Positions 18,754 through 27,525 are shown, counted from the first letter of the stretch. The stretch is DNA of 64,000 bases from Streptomyces seoulensis (GCF_004328625.1 NZ_CP032229.1:2418001-2482000), one strand, 5' to 3'. The notes: generated by a model not told the origin, from the letters alone. A program made the numbers and translations.

Positions 18754-18794
18754 GACGCCGGTTCGGCCGAGGCTCAGTCGGCCGAACCGGCGTC
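18754..18794. terminator. terminator hairpin
   Basis: A 17-bp perfect stem (GACGCCGGTTCGGCCGA and complement) with a 7-base loop lies between the UDP-glucose dehydrogenase gene and the convergent CGNR gene. Confidence 0.85.
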
Positions 18795-18847
18795 TGTGCG
18801 CATTGTGCACCACCGGGCCGGGCGGCGGCCGCACAACCCCCCGGCTC

Positions 18848-19354
18848 TTACCTGTCCTTGGCCCGGTAGCGGCGCATCTTGGCGCGCGCCCCGCACACCC
18901 GCATCGAGCACCAGCGGCTCCGGCCGGCGGGGCTGCGGTCGTAGTACGCCCAGTGGCAGTCGGGCGCCTCACATGCCTTGAGCCGCTGCCAGGTGCCCTC
19001 GATCAGCGCGCGGGCGACGGCGGCGGCCACGCGGGAGAGCAGCGGGCCGGTGTCGGCGGGGGTGAGCGCGGCGGAGCCGTCGGTGTCGTCCACGGTGACC
19101 AACAGCGGTGCGTGGGCGAGGAGTTCACCGAGGGGGAGGACCGTCGCGTGCGGCGGGTGCCCGGCGTGCGCGAGCAGTGCGGCGCGCAGCGACTCGCGCA
19201 GCGCGCGGGCGGTGTCCAGCTCGTCGTCCGCGATCCCGAGGTCGGCGCGGCCCTCCTCGGTGTCGAGCGCGTCGCGGCCGACCTCGATGTCCAAGGTGTT
19301 CACCAGCCACTCCACCAGGGCGAGGCCGCCCGGCGCGGCCGATCTCTCACTCAT
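18848..19354 (-). CDS. CGNR zinc-finger (ABATE-type) putative transcription regulator
   Basis: A 168-residue protein with a variable N-terminal domain (VEWLVNTLDIEVGRDAL) and a C-terminal zinc finger: CEAPDC, then WCSMRVCGARAKMRRYR. In most relatives the last cysteine is followed by GNR; here it reads CGAR, a conservative variant. The family is thought to bind DNA and regulate small-molecule responses, but few members have been tested. The ATG at 19354 gives a start just before the conserved domain. It is divergent from a VOC-family gene, with repeated GGTAACC elements between them, suggesting it controls both. Confidence 0.8.
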   Translation of the reverse strand: MSERSAAPGGLALVEWLVNTLDIEVGRDALDTEEGRADLGIADDELDTARALRESLRAALLAHAGHPPHATVLPLGELLAHAPLLVTVDDTDGSAALTPADTGPLLSRVAAAVARALIEGTWQRLKACEAPDCHWAYYDRSPAGRSRWCSMRVCGARAKMRRYRAKDR

Positions 19355-19387
19355 GCTTGCGACGTTACCCCCCATGCGGGACCATGA

Positions 19388-19424
19388 GGTAACCGTTACC
19401 GGTAACCGAGCTTTACTAGTAACC
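19388..19424. promoter_or_regulatory. GTAACCG repeat operator between CGNR and VOC genes
   Basis: GGTAACCGTTACC (19388-19400) is a perfect 6-bp inverted repeat about one base. It is followed directly by GGTAACCG (19401-19408) and AGTAACCG (19419-19426). The array lies in the 82-bp divergent gap, just before the VOC ribosome-binding site, and is the obvious candidate operator for the CGNR protein. Confidence 0.55.
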
Positions 19425-19436
19425 GAGGAGCACATC

Positions 19437-19796
19437 ATGGCTCTCGCCGAGCTGGGCGCGATCGTCCTGGACTGTCCCGACCCCCGGGCCCTGGCCGGTT
19501 TCTACGCCGAGATCCTGGGCGGCACGATCGAGGGCGACGCCGACTGGACCGACCTGCGCACCCCCACCGGCCAGACCCTCGCCTTCCAGCGCGCCCCGGA
19601 CCACGTCCCGCCGACCTGGCCCTCCCCCGGTACCCCCCAGCAGTTCCACCTCGACCTCACGGTCCCCGACCTGGACGAGGCCGAGCAGCGGATCCTCCCC
19701 CTGGGCGCCAAACCCCTGGACACGAACGCCCCCACCCGCACCTGGCGCGTCTACGCCGACCCGGCGGGCCACCCCTTCTGCCTCTGCGCCTGCTGA
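19437..19796 (+). CDS. VOC family (glyoxalase/bleomycin-resistance-like) protein
   Basis: A 119-residue protein with the paired beta-alpha-beta-beta-beta units of the vicinal oxygen chelate fold. LGAIVLDCPDPRALAGFYAEIL is the typical first motif (residues 5-26; partial quote: LDCPDPRALAGFYAEILGG), and QFHLDLTVPDLDEAEQRI starts the second unit. DPAGHPFCLC is the usual C-terminus. Family members include isomerases, dioxygenases and drug-binding proteins; the substrate here is unknown. It starts at ATG 19437 with GAGGAG just upstream. The divergent CGNR regulator probably controls it. Confidence 0.85.
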   Translation: MALAELGAIVLDCPDPRALAGFYAEILGGTIEGDADWTDLRTPTGQTLAFQRAPDHVPPTWPSPGTPQQFHLDLTVPDLDEAEQRILPLGAKPLDTNAPTRTWRVYADPAGHPFCLCAC

Positions 19797-19809
19797 CGCC
19801 CCCGGCGGA

Positions 19810-20070
19810 TCAGCCGTAGTGGTACCGGGCTTTGAGGATCTTCACTTCCTTGTCGTCGGCCCGGTACACCAGCCGGTGCTCGTCGTCGATCCGACGGGAC
19901 CAGTAGCCGGACAGATCGGCCTTGAGCGGCTCCGGCTTGCCGATGCCGGCGAAGGGGTCCCGCTGGATCTCAGCGATGAGCCGGGTGATCCGGCGCGCCA
20001 TCCGACGGTCGGCGGCCAGCCGGAAGAGGAAGTCCTCCCATGCGTCGGGGTCGAAGTGGACGCTCCTCAC
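19810..20070 (-). CDS. yoeB: YoeB-type toxin (ribosome-dependent mRNA endonuclease)
   Basis: An 86-residue RelE/YoeB-fold toxin. The family signature is clear: [45 protein letters not shown] and the C-terminal ARYHYG, whose His-Tyr pair belongs to the active site. The toxin cleaves mRNA on the ribosome when free of its antitoxin. It starts at a GTG that overlaps the antitoxin stop by 4 bp, so the two are translationally coupled. The length and order (antitoxin first) are standard. Confidence 0.94.
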   Translation of the reverse strand: MRSVHFDPDAWEDFLFRLAADRRMARRITRLIAEIQRDPFAGIGKPEPLKADLSGYWSRRIDDEHRLVYRADDKEVKILKARYHYG

Positions 20071-20339
20071 TCCTCACCCGCCAGCTGACGCAGTTCTTCC
20101 AGCGACTTGGTGACGGCGCCGGCCGCCGCCTTGTCGCGGGCGACCGCCTCCATCAGGCGCCGGGCGTTCGCCGGTGAACGCAGCAGATACACCGTCTCCT
20201 GCCAGGACTCGTAGTCCTCGGCCGACATCAGGACGGCATCTCCGCCACGCGAGCTGACACGGACCGGTTCGTGATCGTCGTTGACGCGCTTGATCAGGGG
20301 AAACAGATCCCGACGTGCCTCACTGGCGCTTATGGTCAT
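20067..20339 (-). CDS. yefM: YefM-type antitoxin (Phd/YefM family)
   Basis: A 90-residue Phd/YefM antitoxin. The N-terminal DNA-binding part ([20 protein letters not shown]) is followed by [24 protein letters not shown], and the C-terminal helix wraps the toxin. It neutralises YoeB and represses its own operon with YoeB as co-repressor. It is the first gene of the pair. Four evenly spaced GTAC cores lie immediately upstream and are probably its operator. Confidence 0.94.
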   Translation of the reverse strand: MTISASEARRDLFPLIKRVNDDHEPVRVSSRGGDAVLMSAEDYESWQETVYLLRSPANARRLMEAVARDKAAAGAVTKSLEELRQLAGEE

Positions 20340-20360
20340 GGCCCGTCGCCCTTCCTGGCG

Positions 20361-20401
20361 GTACCGAGAACCGGTACTTCATATGTACCGCCTTCCGGTA
20401 C
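20361..20401. promoter_or_regulatory. YefM-YoeB operator: four spaced GTAC cores
   Basis: GTAC occurs at 20361, 20374, 20385 and 20398 (spacings 13, 11 and 13), in contexts GGTACC, GGTACT, TGTACC and GGTACC. YefM proteins are known to bind TGTACA-like palindromic hexamers, so this symmetric set upstream of the antitoxin start is the probable autoregulatory operator. Confidence 0.6.
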
Positions 20402-20422
20402 CACAGCGCACCGCGATGGGCG

Positions 20423-20782
20423 TCACTCGCCCCCCGCCGCCTCGATGACCTCGTCCAGGGTGTCCCTGGTGCGGTGGAGGTCGGTGATCAGGCGGTCTAT
20501 GCGGGTGCGTTCCTCGGTGAGGTCGGCGAGGAGGCGGGGGGTGGCACGGGCGGAGGGGCCGCCGTCCTGGTCGCGCATGCAGGGGAGGAGGTGGCGGATG
20601 CGGTCACTGTGCAGGCCGGCCGCGTACAGCTCCTGGATGCGGACCACGCGGTCGACGGCGGCCTCCGGGAAGTCCCGGTGCCCGCCCGCCGTGCGCTCGG
20701 CCGCGAGCAGCCCCCGGCTCTCGTAGTAGCGCAGCGACCGCTCGCTCACGCCGGTGCGCCGGGCCAGTTCACCGATCCGCAT
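20423..20782 (-). CDS. MerR family transcriptional regulator
   Basis: A 119-residue MerR protein. The N-terminal winged helix (MRIGELARRTGVSERSLRYY, then ESRGLL) is canonical, followed by a dimerisation helix (EERTRIDRLITDLHRTRDTL). There is no cysteine cluster for metal binding beyond a single Cys in LLPCM, which suggests a small organic or redox signal rather than a metal. The ATG at 20782 follows GGGGAGG. It faces an Old Yellow Enzyme gene across a short gap with a perfect palindrome placed in a 20-bp promoter spacer, the standard MerR arrangement. Confidence 0.9.
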   Translation of the reverse strand: MRIGELARRTGVSERSLRYYESRGLLAAERTAGGHRDFPEAAVDRVVRIQELYAAGLHSDRIRHLLPCMRDQDGGPSARATPRLLADLTEERTRIDRLITDLHRTRDTLDEVIEAAGGE

Positions 20783-20799
20783 GTGCGCCTCCCCGGGGC

Positions 20800-20831
20800 T
20801 TGAACCTGACACCGGTGTCAGCTTCTACGGT
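20800..20831 (+). promoter_or_regulatory. MerR-type promoter with palindromic operator
   Basis: -35 TTGAAC (20800-20805) and -10 TACGGT (20826-20831) are separated by 20 bp, the long spacing typical of MerR-activated promoters. The spacer holds the perfect palindrome TGACACCGGTGTCA (20807-20820). The expected transcription start is at or very near the ATG of the reductase gene (20838), and no ribosome-binding site is visible, so the transcript may be leaderless. Confidence 0.65.
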
Positions 20832-20837
20832 ACGGCC

Positions 20838-21911
20838 ATGACGGACTTCCTGGCCCCGGCCCGGCTCGGGCAACTCGCCCTCCCCCACCACCTGTTGATG
20901 GCCCCGCTCACCCGCAACCGCGCGGAGCCGGACGGCACCCCGACCCCGCTCATGGCCGACTACTACGCCCAGCGCGCCTCCGCCGGGCTCATCATCGGCG
21001 AGGCCGCGACCCCGAACGCGGTCGGCCAGACGTACCCGGACATCGCCGCGCTGCACACCGACCGGCACACCGACGGCTGGCGCAAGGTCACCGAGGCGGT
21101 ACGGGCGGCCGGCGGGCACATGTTCCTCCAGCTCCAGCACGGCGGCCGGGTCAGCCACCCGGTGACGACGGGCCTGACCCCCGTGTCACCCTCGGCCGTA
21201 CCGCTCCCGGAGACGATCTTCACGCGACAGGGACACCTGCCCGCTCCCGTGCCCCGCGCGATGACGCCGGACGACATCCGCACCACCGTCGCCGACTTCG
21301 CCTCCGCCGCCAGACGGGCCGTCGACGCGGGCTTCGAGGGCGTGGAGGTGCACTCGGCCAACGGGCACCTGCTGCACCAGTTCCTCGCCGGGAACACCAA
21401 CCGCCGCACCGACGCCTACGGTGGCCCGCCCGAGCAGCGGGTGCGCTTCACGGTGGAGGTGACCGAGGCGGTGGCCGACGCGATCGGCGCCGGGCGGACG
21501 GGGCTGCGGATCTCGCCGGGCGGCACGGTCAACGGCATCCAGGAGGACGACACCGCCGACCTGTACCCGGCCCTCGTGCACCGCCTGCGGGATCTGGGCC
21601 TCGCCTATCTGCACGTGGTCCGCGCCGACCCCGCCGACGCGCTGTACCGGCGGCTGCGCGCCGACTGGCCCGGCACGCTGATCGGCAACCCGGTGCTGAC
21701 GGATCTCACCACCGAGGCGGTCGCGCGGGCGGCGCGGGAGATGCTGGCCTCCGGCGCGGACCTGGTCGCCCTCGGCCGCCCCTACATCGCCAACCCGGAC
21801 CTGGCGGCCCGGCTGCGCGTGGGCGCCCCGCTCAACCCGCTGCGCGAGCGGTACCTGATGTACGTGGGCGGGGCCGACGGCTACACCGACTACCCCGCCC
21901 TCGACGGCTAA
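20838..21911 (+). CDS. Old Yellow Enzyme family NADH:flavin oxidoreductase (alkene reductase)
   Basis: A 357-residue FMN-dependent TIM-barrel ene-reductase. Visible motifs are [42 protein letters not shown] and RTDAYGG, and the C-terminal [11 protein letters not shown] phosphate-binding region. Enzymes of this group reduce activated C=C bonds in enals, enones and nitro compounds. The divergent MerR regulator suggests induction by an electrophile or xenobiotic. No Shine-Dalgarno sequence precedes the ATG. The 3' end overlaps the convergent dipeptidase gene by 4 bp. Confidence 0.92.
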   Translation: MTDFLAPARLGQLALPHHLLMAPLTRNRAEPDGTPTPLMADYYAQRASAGLIIGEAATPNAVGQTYPDIAALHTDRHTDGWRKVTEAVRAAGGHMFLQLQHGGRVSHPVTTGLTPVSPSAVPLPETIFTRQGHLPAPVPRAMTPDDIRTTVADFASAARRAVDAGFEGVEVHSANGHLLHQFLAGNTNRRTDAYGGPPEQRVRFTVEVTEAVADAIGAGRTGLRISPGGTVNGIQEDDTADLYPALVHRLRDLGLAYLHVVRADPADALYRRLRADWPGTLIGNPVLTDLTTEAVARAAREMLASGADLVALGRPYIANPDLAARLRVGAPLNPLRERYLMYVGGADGYTDYPALDG

Positions 21912-23086
21912 CCGTCCAGCGACTCGATGGTCGCGTGCGACGCGGGCCGGGCGGCGCGCTCCTCGCGGGCGACGTCCTCCGCCGCGCCCAGGACGCGGAC
22001 CGCGTTCTGCCAGGTCAGCTTGGCGAGGTCCGGCTTGGACCAGCCGCGGTCCAGCAGCTCCGCGATGAGGTTCGGGTAGCCGGAGACGTCGTTCAGGCCG
22101 TCCGGGGTGAAGGCGGTGCCGTCGTAGTCGCCGCCGATGCCGAGGTGGTCGATGCCGGCGACCTCGCGCATGTGGTCGAGGTGGTCGGCGACCGTGGAGA
22201 CGGTGGCGACCGGGCGCGGGTGGCGCTCCTCGAACTCCCGGTGGACCTTCATGCCCGCCTCGCTGGTGTCGAGGTGGTGCAGGCCGTGCGCGCGCATGTT
22301 GTCGTCGGCGGCGGCCGTCCAGTCCACGGCGGCCTGGAGGACGAACTTCGGCACGAAGGTCACCATCGCCATGCCGCCGTTGGCGGGCAGCCGCTCCAGC
22401 ACGTCGTCCGGGATGTTGCGCGGGTGGTCGCAGACGGCACGCGAGGAGGAGTGCGAGAAGATCACCGGTGCCGAGGTGGTGTCCAGCGCGTCCCGCATCG
22501 TCGTCGCGGCGACGTGGGAGAGGTCGACCAGCATGCCGAGCCGGTTCATCTCACGGACGACCTCACGGCCGAACGCGGTCAGGCCCCCGGCCCTGGGCTC
22601 GTCGGTCGCGGAGTCCGCCCAGTCCACGTTGTCGTTGTGGGTGAGCGTCATGTACCGCACGCCCAGCGCGTACAACCCCCGCAGCGTGCCGAGGGAGTTG
22701 GCGATGGAGTGGCCGCCCTCGGCCCCCATCAGCGAGGCGATCCGCCCGGCGGCACGGGCCGCCTCCATGTCGGCCGCCGTCAGCGCGGGCGCCAGCTCGG
22801 CCGGGTACCGCTCGATCAGCCGCGTGACGCAGTCGATCTGCTCCAGCGTGGCCGGCACCGCGTCGGGCAGGTCCGAGCGGACGTACACCGACCAGTACTG
22901 CGCCCCGACGCCACCCTCACGCAGCCGCGGCAGGTCGGTGTGCAGATGCGCGCCCTGGTCCCCGGCGATGTCCCGCGCGCCCAGGTCGTAGGCGACCTGC
23001 TCCCGCAGCGCCCACGGCAGGTCGTTGTGCCCGTCGACGACGGGGAACTCCCGCAGCAGCGCGCGGGCCTGGTCCAGCGGAGTCAT
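21908..23086 (-). CDS. membrane dipeptidase-like protein (M19 family)
   Basis: A 392-residue zinc-dependent peptidase of the renal dipeptidase family. [10 protein letters not shown] (about residues 16-25) gives the first metal ligands, [12 protein letters not shown] and [16 protein letters not shown] the middle ones, and [10 protein letters not shown] the C-terminal part. No signal peptide is evident, so it is probably cytoplasmic, despite the family name. It cleaves dipeptides, including some with a D-residue. purE lies 7 bp upstream of its start in the same direction, so it may be the third gene of a purK-purE transcript. Confidence 0.91.
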   Translation of the reverse strand: MTPLDQARALLREFPVVDGHNDLPWALREQVAYDLGARDIAGDQGAHLHTDLPRLREGGVGAQYWSVYVRSDLPDAVPATLEQIDCVTRLIERYPAELAPALTAADMEAARAAGRIASLMGAEGGHSIANSLGTLRGLYALGVRYMTLTHNDNVDWADSATDEPRAGGLTAFGREVVREMNRLGMLVDLSHVAATTMRDALDTTSAPVIFSHSSSRAVCDHPRNIPDDVLERLPANGGMAMVTFVPKFVLQAAVDWTAAADDNMRAHGLHHLDTSEAGMKVHREFEERHPRPVATVSTVADHLDHMREVAGIDHLGIGGDYDGTAFTPDGLNDVSGYPNLIAELLDRGWSKPDLAKLTWQNAVRVLGAAEDVAREERAARPASHATIESLDG

Positions 23087-23093
23087 CCCGGCC

Positions 23094-23615
23094 CTACTTT
23101 CCGAATCCGAAGCCGGCCGAGCCCTCGACCTTGGCGCGCAGCCGCTTGCCCTTCTCGGTGGCCTGGTCGTTCAGCTCCTGCTGGAAGTCGCGCATGCGCT
23201 GGAGCAGGTCCTCGTCGTGCGCGGCGAGCATCCGGGCGGCCAGCAGACCGGCGTTGCGCGCGCCGCCGACGGAGACGGTGGCGACCGGCACCCCGGCCGG
23301 CATCTGCACGATGGAGAGCAGCGAGTCCATGCCGTCCAGGTACTTCAGCGGCACCGGCACGCCGATGACCGGCAGCGGCGTCACCGAGGCGAGCATGCCG
23401 GGCAGGTGGGCGGCGCCGCCCGCGCCCGCGATGATCGCCTTCAGCCCGCGCTCGGCGGCATGCTCCCCGTACGCGACCATCTCGCGCGGCATCCGGTGCG
23501 CGGAGACGACGTCCACCTCGTAGGGGATCTCGAACTCGTCGAGGGCCTTGGCGGCGGCCTCCATGACGGGCCAGTCGGAGTCCGACCCCATGACGATGCC
23601 AACAACGGGGCTCAT
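23094..23615 (-). CDS. purE: N5-carboxyaminoimidazole ribonucleotide mutase
   Basis: A 173-residue class I PurE. It moves the carboxylate of N5-CAIR to C4, giving CAIR in purine synthesis. [13 protein letters not shown] (residues 6-18), [11 protein letters not shown] and [15 protein letters not shown] are the family's substrate-binding motifs. It overlaps the purK stop by 4 bp (ATGA), and PurK supplies its substrate. The C-terminal tail (FGFGK) is slightly longer than in E. coli. Confidence 0.96.
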   Translation of the reverse strand: MSPVVGIVMGSDSDWPVMEAAAKALDEFEIPYEVDVVSAHRMPREMVAYGEHAAERGLKAIIAGAGGAAHLPGMLASVTPLPVIGVPVPLKYLDGMDSLLSIVQMPAGVPVATVSVGGARNAGLLAARMLAAHDEDLLQRMRDFQQELNDQATEKGKRLRAKVEGSAGFGFGK

Positions 23616-24805
23616 TCGGTGATCGTGCCCTTCAGGTAGCCGGCTGCGTGACGGGCGCGCTCCAGCACGTCGTCCAGGTCGTCGCCGTAGGTGTTGACGT
23701 GCCCCACCTTGCGGCCGGGTTTGACGTCCTTGCCATACATGTGGATCTTGAGCTGGGGGTCGCGGGCCATGCAGTGGAGGTACGCGGAGTACATGTCCGG
23801 GTAGTCGCCGCCGAGCACGTTGACCATGACCGTCCAGGGCGCGCGCGGACGCGGGTCGCCGAGGGGGAGGTCGAGGACCGCGCGGACGTGGTTGGCGAAC
23901 TGCGAGGTGATCGCGCCGTCCATCGACCAGTGGCCGGAGTTGTGCGGCCGCATCGCCAGCTCGTTGACCAGAATCCGGCCGTCGCGGGTCTCGAACAGCT
24001 CCACGGCGAGGTGCCCGACGACACCCAGCTCCTTGGCGATGCTGAGCGCCATCCGCTCGGCGTGCAGCGCGAGGGGCTCGTCCAGCTCGGGCGCGGGCGC
24101 GATCACGGTGTCGCAGACCCCGGCGACCTGCCGGGACTCCACCACCGGGTAGGCGACGGCCTGGCCGTGCGGGGAGCGGACCACGTTGGCGGCCAGCTCA
24201 CGTACGTAATCGACCTTCTCCTCAGCCAGCACCGGCACGCCCGCCCGGAAGGGCTCGGCGGCCTCGGCCTCGGAGTCGACGACCCACACGCCCTTGCCGT
24301 CGTAGCCGCCGCGCACCGTCTTCAGGACGACGGGGAAGCCGCCCGCCCGTCGCCCACCACCGCCCTTGCCGGAGGGCACTTCGTGCCCGCCCCTTTCGAG
24401 CTCGGCGGCGAACGCGGCCACGTCGGCCGGGTCGCGCACGATGCGGTGGCGCGGGCAGGGCACGCCGATCTCCGTGAGCTTCGCGCGCATCACACCCTTG
24501 TCCTGGGCGTGCACGAGCGCGTCGGGCCCCGGCCGGACGGGGATGCCGTCCGCCTCCAGGGCCTTGAGGTGCTCGGTCGGCACGTGCTCGTGATCGAAGG
24601 TGATCACGTCACAGCCGCGCGCGAACTCACGCAGCGTGTCGAGGTCGCGGTAGTCGCCGATGACGACATCGCTCACGACCTGCGCCGCGGAATCCTGGGG
24701 AGTGTCACTGAGGAGCTTGAACCTGATGCCCAACGGGATGCCCGCCTCGTGCGTCATACGCGCGAGCTGCCCCCCGCCGACCATGCCGACTACCGGGAAC
24801 GTCAC
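23612..24805 (-). CDS. purK: N5-carboxyaminoimidazole ribonucleotide synthase
   Basis: A 397-residue ATP-grasp enzyme that makes N5-CAIR from AIR, ATP and bicarbonate. [16 protein letters not shown] is the N-terminal motif, [16 protein letters not shown] the ATP-grasp lysine loop, and [16 protein letters not shown] the metal/active site. The GTG at 24805 fits the N-terminus of the family; upstream frame is low-complexity. A Gly/Arg-rich insert of about 18 residues (138-155, [11 protein letters not shown]) sits just before the ATP-binding strand where relatives usually have a short turn. purE follows with a 4-bp overlap. Confidence 0.95.
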   Translation of the reverse strand: MTFPVVGMVGGGQLARMTHEAGIPLGIRFKLLSDTPQDSAAQVVSDVVIGDYRDLDTLREFARGCDVITFDHEHVPTEHLKALEADGIPVRPGPDALVHAQDKGVMRAKLTEIGVPCPRHRIVRDPADVAAFAAELERGGHEVPSGKGGGGRRAGGFPVVLKTVRGGYDGKGVWVVDSEAEAAEPFRAGVPVLAEEKVDYVRELAANVVRSPHGQAVAYPVVESRQVAGVCDTVIAPAPELDEPLALHAERMALSIAKELGVVGHLAVELFETRDGRILVNELAMRPHNSGHWSMDGAITSQFANHVRAVLDLPLGDPRPRAPWTVMVNVLGGDYPDMYSAYLHCMARDPQLKIHMYGKDVKPGRKVGHVNTYGDDLDDVLERARHAAGYLKGTITE

Positions 24806-24999
24806 CCCCCTAGCGTATCGGCCGCGCGGACCGGCCCGACGGCCGCCGTCCCGGACTGCCCGCGCGCATCTCTTACCGGGCCCTTGCCCGCCTCTTGCCG
24901 ACCCGTTTCCCCGCCGGGGCCCGGCGCGCGGACATGGGGCGGATCGCGTGGATAGCATGGCGGGGCCGAGAAGAACCTATGGACGGGAGCTGCACAGCC

Positions 25000-25485
25000 A
25001 TGGAACGTCGTTCCTCGGGGCTGCAACGGCTCGCCCGTGAGGTGGCCAAGTTCGGTGCGGTCGGAGGAGCCGGGGTCCTGGTCAACCTCGGTGTGTTCAA
25101 CCTGGTCCGGCACGTGTCCGATCTGCCCGTGGTCCGGGCCAGCATCATCGCCACCATCGTGGCCATCGTCTTCAACTACCTGGGCTTCCGCTACTGGACG
25201 TACCGGGACCGCGACCGGGGCGGCCGCCCGCGCGAGCTGATGCTGTTCCTGGTGTTCAGCGTGATCGGCCTGGTGATCGAGAACGGGGTGCTGTACCTCG
25301 CCACCTACGGGTTCGGCTGGGACACCCCGCTGCAGAGCAACGTCTTCAAGTTCGTCGGCATCGGCGTGGCCACGCTGTTCCGCTTCTGGTCGTACCGCAC
25401 GTGGGTGTTCCGCGCGCTGCCCAGCGAGGCGGGCAAGGACCCGGTGGCCCGGCACGAGCCGGACAGCTCCGAGCGGGTCCGCTAG
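25000..25485 (+). CDS. GtrA family membrane protein
   Basis: A 161-residue GtrA-like protein with four predicted membrane helices: FGAVGGAGVLVNLGVFNLV, ASIIATIVAIVFNYLGF, MLFLVFSVIGLVIENGVLYL and VFKFVGIGVATLFRFWSYRTWVF. The motif GVATLFRFWSYRTWVF is typical of the family's end. GtrA proteins are thought to flip or help move undecaprenyl-linked sugars, or assist glycosyltransferases. An ATG at 24979 with GAGAAGAA upstream is an alternative start. It is divergent from purK and convergent with the sensor kinase gene. Confidence 0.87.
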   Translation: MERRSSGLQRLAREVAKFGAVGGAGVLVNLGVFNLVRHVSDLPVVRASIIATIVAIVFNYLGFRYWTYRDRDRGGRPRELMLFLVFSVIGLVIENGVLYLATYGFGWDTPLQSNVFKFVGIGVATLFRFWSYRTWVFRALPSEAGKDPVARHEPDSSERVR

Positions 25486-25489
25486 TCCG

Positions 25490-26755
25490 CTAGCGGACCG
25501 TGGGCTCGTCGCCCTTGTGCGCGGGGGCGGTGCGGGACAGGAACAGGCCGAAGACCGGCGGGTGGGTCTGGAGCAGCTCCAGGCGGCCGCCGTCGGCCTC
25601 GGCGAGGTCGCGGGCGACGGCGAGGCCGATACCGGTGGAGTTGCGGCCGCTGATGGTCCGCTCGAAGATCCGCGCGCCGAGGTCGGCGGGGACCCCGGGG
25701 CCCTCGTCGGTGACCTCGATCACGGCCTGGTTGCCGGTGACCCGGGTGCGCAGGGCGACCGTGCCGCCGCCGTGCATCAACGAGTTCTCGATCAGCGCGG
25801 CCAGCACCTGCGCGACCGCGCCGGGCGTGCCGACCGCCGTCAGATGCCGCTTGCCGGAGTTGACGATGGCCCGGCCGGCGCTGCGGTAGGCCGGGCGCCA
25901 CTCGGCGAGCTGCTGCTGGATGACCTCGTCGAGGTCGAAGGTGACGGCGGAGCCGGTACGGGGGTCCCGCGAGTTGGTCAGCAGCCGCTCCACCACGTCG
26001 GTCAGCCGCTCCACCTGAGTCAGCGCGATGGTCGCCTCCTCCTTCACCGTGTCCGGGTCGTCGGTGAGGGTGATCTCCTCCAGCCGCATGGACAGCGCGG
26101 TCAGCGGCGTACGGAGCTGGTGCGAGGCGTCGGCCGCGAGGCGCCGTTCGGCGGTCAGCATGCGGCCGATCCGCTCGGCGGAGGAGTCCAGCACATCGGC
26201 GACCCGGTCCAGCTCGGGGACGCCGTACCGCTTGTGCCGGGGGCGGGGGTCGCCGGAGCCGAGGCGTTCGGCGGTCTCGGCGAGGTCGGTGAGCGGGGAG
26301 GCGAGCCGGTTGGCCTGGCGTACCGCGAGCAGTACGGCGGCGATCACGGCGAGCAGCGCGACCAGGCCGATGATCAGCAGGGTGCGGCCGACCTCGCGGG
26401 TCACGGCGGAGCGGGGCTCCTGCACGGTGACCGTCTCGCCCTCCTCGCCGTGCTGCGTGGAGTGGATGACGTCGCCCTCGGGCTTGCTGCCGATCTCGAT
26501 CGGGGCCCGGCCGGGCATCCGGATCACCGCGTACTGGGTCTTGCTGACCGGGTTGCGCAGCACGTCGGCGTTGACGTTCTCGGCGGCGAGGATGCGGCTG
26601 TCCACGATGCTGGCCAGCCGGACCGCCTCGGACTCCACCCGCTCCTGGGCGCTGTTGCTGATCGTCCGGGTCTCCACGATCACCAGTGAGACCCCGAAGA
26701 CGGCGATCACCACCAGCACGACGGCGAGCGTGGACTGAATGAGACGGCGACGCAC
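25490..26755 (-). CDS. two-component sensor histidine kinase
   Basis: A 421-residue membrane kinase. Two membrane segments (STLAVVLVVIAVFGVSLVIV near residues 7-26 and LLIIGLVALLAVIAAVLLAV near residues 123-142) frame an extracellular sensor domain of about 95 residues. A HAMP linker, the H-box ASHQLRTPLTAL (His near residue 216) and an ATPase domain follow (ENSLMHGG, DEGPGVPAD, STGIGLAVARDL). It starts at GTG 26755, 10 bp after the response-regulator stop. The signal is unknown; the sensor domain has no recognisable ligand-binding motif. Confidence 0.92.
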   Translation of the reverse strand: MRRRLIQSTLAVVLVVIAVFGVSLVIVETRTISNSAQERVESEAVRLASIVDSRILAAENVNADVLRNPVSKTQYAVIRMPGRAPIEIGSKPEGDVIHSTQHGEEGETVTVQEPRSAVTREVGRTLLIIGLVALLAVIAAVLLAVRQANRLASPLTDLAETAERLGSGDPRPRHKRYGVPELDRVADVLDSSAERIGRMLTAERRLAADASHQLRTPLTALSMRLEEITLTDDPDTVKEEATIALTQVERLTDVVERLLTNSRDPRTGSAVTFDLDEVIQQQLAEWRPAYRSAGRAIVNSGKRHLTAVGTPGAVAQVLAALIENSLMHGGGTVALRTRVTGNQAVIEVTDEGPGVPADLGARIFERTISGRNSTGIGLAVARDLAEADGGRLELLQTHPPVFGLFLSRTAPAHKGDEPTVR

Positions 26756-26765
26756 AGGGTGGGAC

Positions 26766-27443
26766 TCAGCTCTTCTCGAAGCGGAAGCCCACACCGCGCA
26801 CCGTGGCGATGTACCGGGGGTTCGCCGCGTCGTCACCGAGCTTCTTGCGGAGCCAGGAGATGTGCATGTCGAGGGTCTTGGTGGAGGACCACCAGGTCGT
26901 GTCCCACACCTCCCGCATCAGCTGGTCCCTGGTGACCACGCGGCCGGCGTCCCGCACCAGCACCCGCAGCAGGTCGAACTCCTTGGCGGTGAGCTGGAGT
27001 TCCTCCTCGCCCATCCAGGCCCGGTGCGACTCGACGTCGATCCGCACCCCGTGGGTGGCCGGCGGCTGCTGGGGCTCGGCCGAGCCGCGCCGCAGCAGGG
27101 CCCGGACCCGGGCCAGCAGCTCGGCGAGGCGGAAGGGCTTGGTGACGTAGTCGTCGGCACCCGCGTCGAGCCCGACGACGGTGTCCACCTCGTCGGCGCG
27201 CGCGGTCAGGATGAGGATCGGCACGGTGTGGCCGTCGGCACGCAGCCGACGGGCGACCTCCAGGCCGTCCATGCCGGGCAGTCCGAGGTCCAGCACGACG
27301 AGATCGACCCCGCCCTGGAGCCCGGCGTCGAGCGCGCTGGGGCCGTCCTCGCGCACCTCGACCTCGTAACCTTCCCGGCGCAGGGCGCGGGCCAGCGGCT
27401 CCGAGATGGACGCGTCGTCCTCGGCGAGCAGTACACGGGTCAT
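26766..27443 (-). CDS. OmpR family response regulator
   Basis: A 225-residue regulator. The receiver domain has acidic DD at residues 9-10, the phospho-accepting Asp in LVVLDLGLPGMDGLEV (near residue 52), LTARAD and KPF. The C-terminal winged helix contains LTAKEFDLLRVL and the last strand GVGFRFEKS. It is the first gene of the pair with the kinase just downstream. The ATG at 27443 lacks a convincing ribosome-binding site. A palindrome at 27505-27525 is the likely control site. Target genes are unknown. Confidence 0.93.
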   Translation of the reverse strand: MTRVLLAEDDASISEPLARALRREGYEVEVREDGPSALDAGLQGGVDLVVLDLGLPGMDGLEVARRLRADGHTVPILILTARADEVDTVVGLDAGADDYVTKPFRLAELLARVRALLRRGSAEPQQPPATHGVRIDVESHRAWMGEEELQLTAKEFDLLRVLVRDAGRVVTRDQLMREVWDTTWWSSTKTLDMHISWLRKKLGDDAANPRYIATVRGVGFRFEKS

Positions 27444-27504
27444 GAGGTGATGGTAGACCGCCCGCGCGTACGGCCGGTGTGTGGTCGGCAGCAGTGCTCT
27501 TACC

Positions 27505-27525
27505 TTTGTACCCTGCATGTACAAA
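27505..27525. promoter_or_regulatory. TTTGTAC-N7-GTACAAA palindrome
   Basis: A perfect 7-bp inverted repeat with a 7-bp spacer lies 62-82 bp upstream of the response-regulator start. It is a strong candidate operator for that gene, and may also act on the divergent transporter region. OmpR-type regulators more often bind direct repeats, so a third regulator is possible. Confidence 0.5.
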
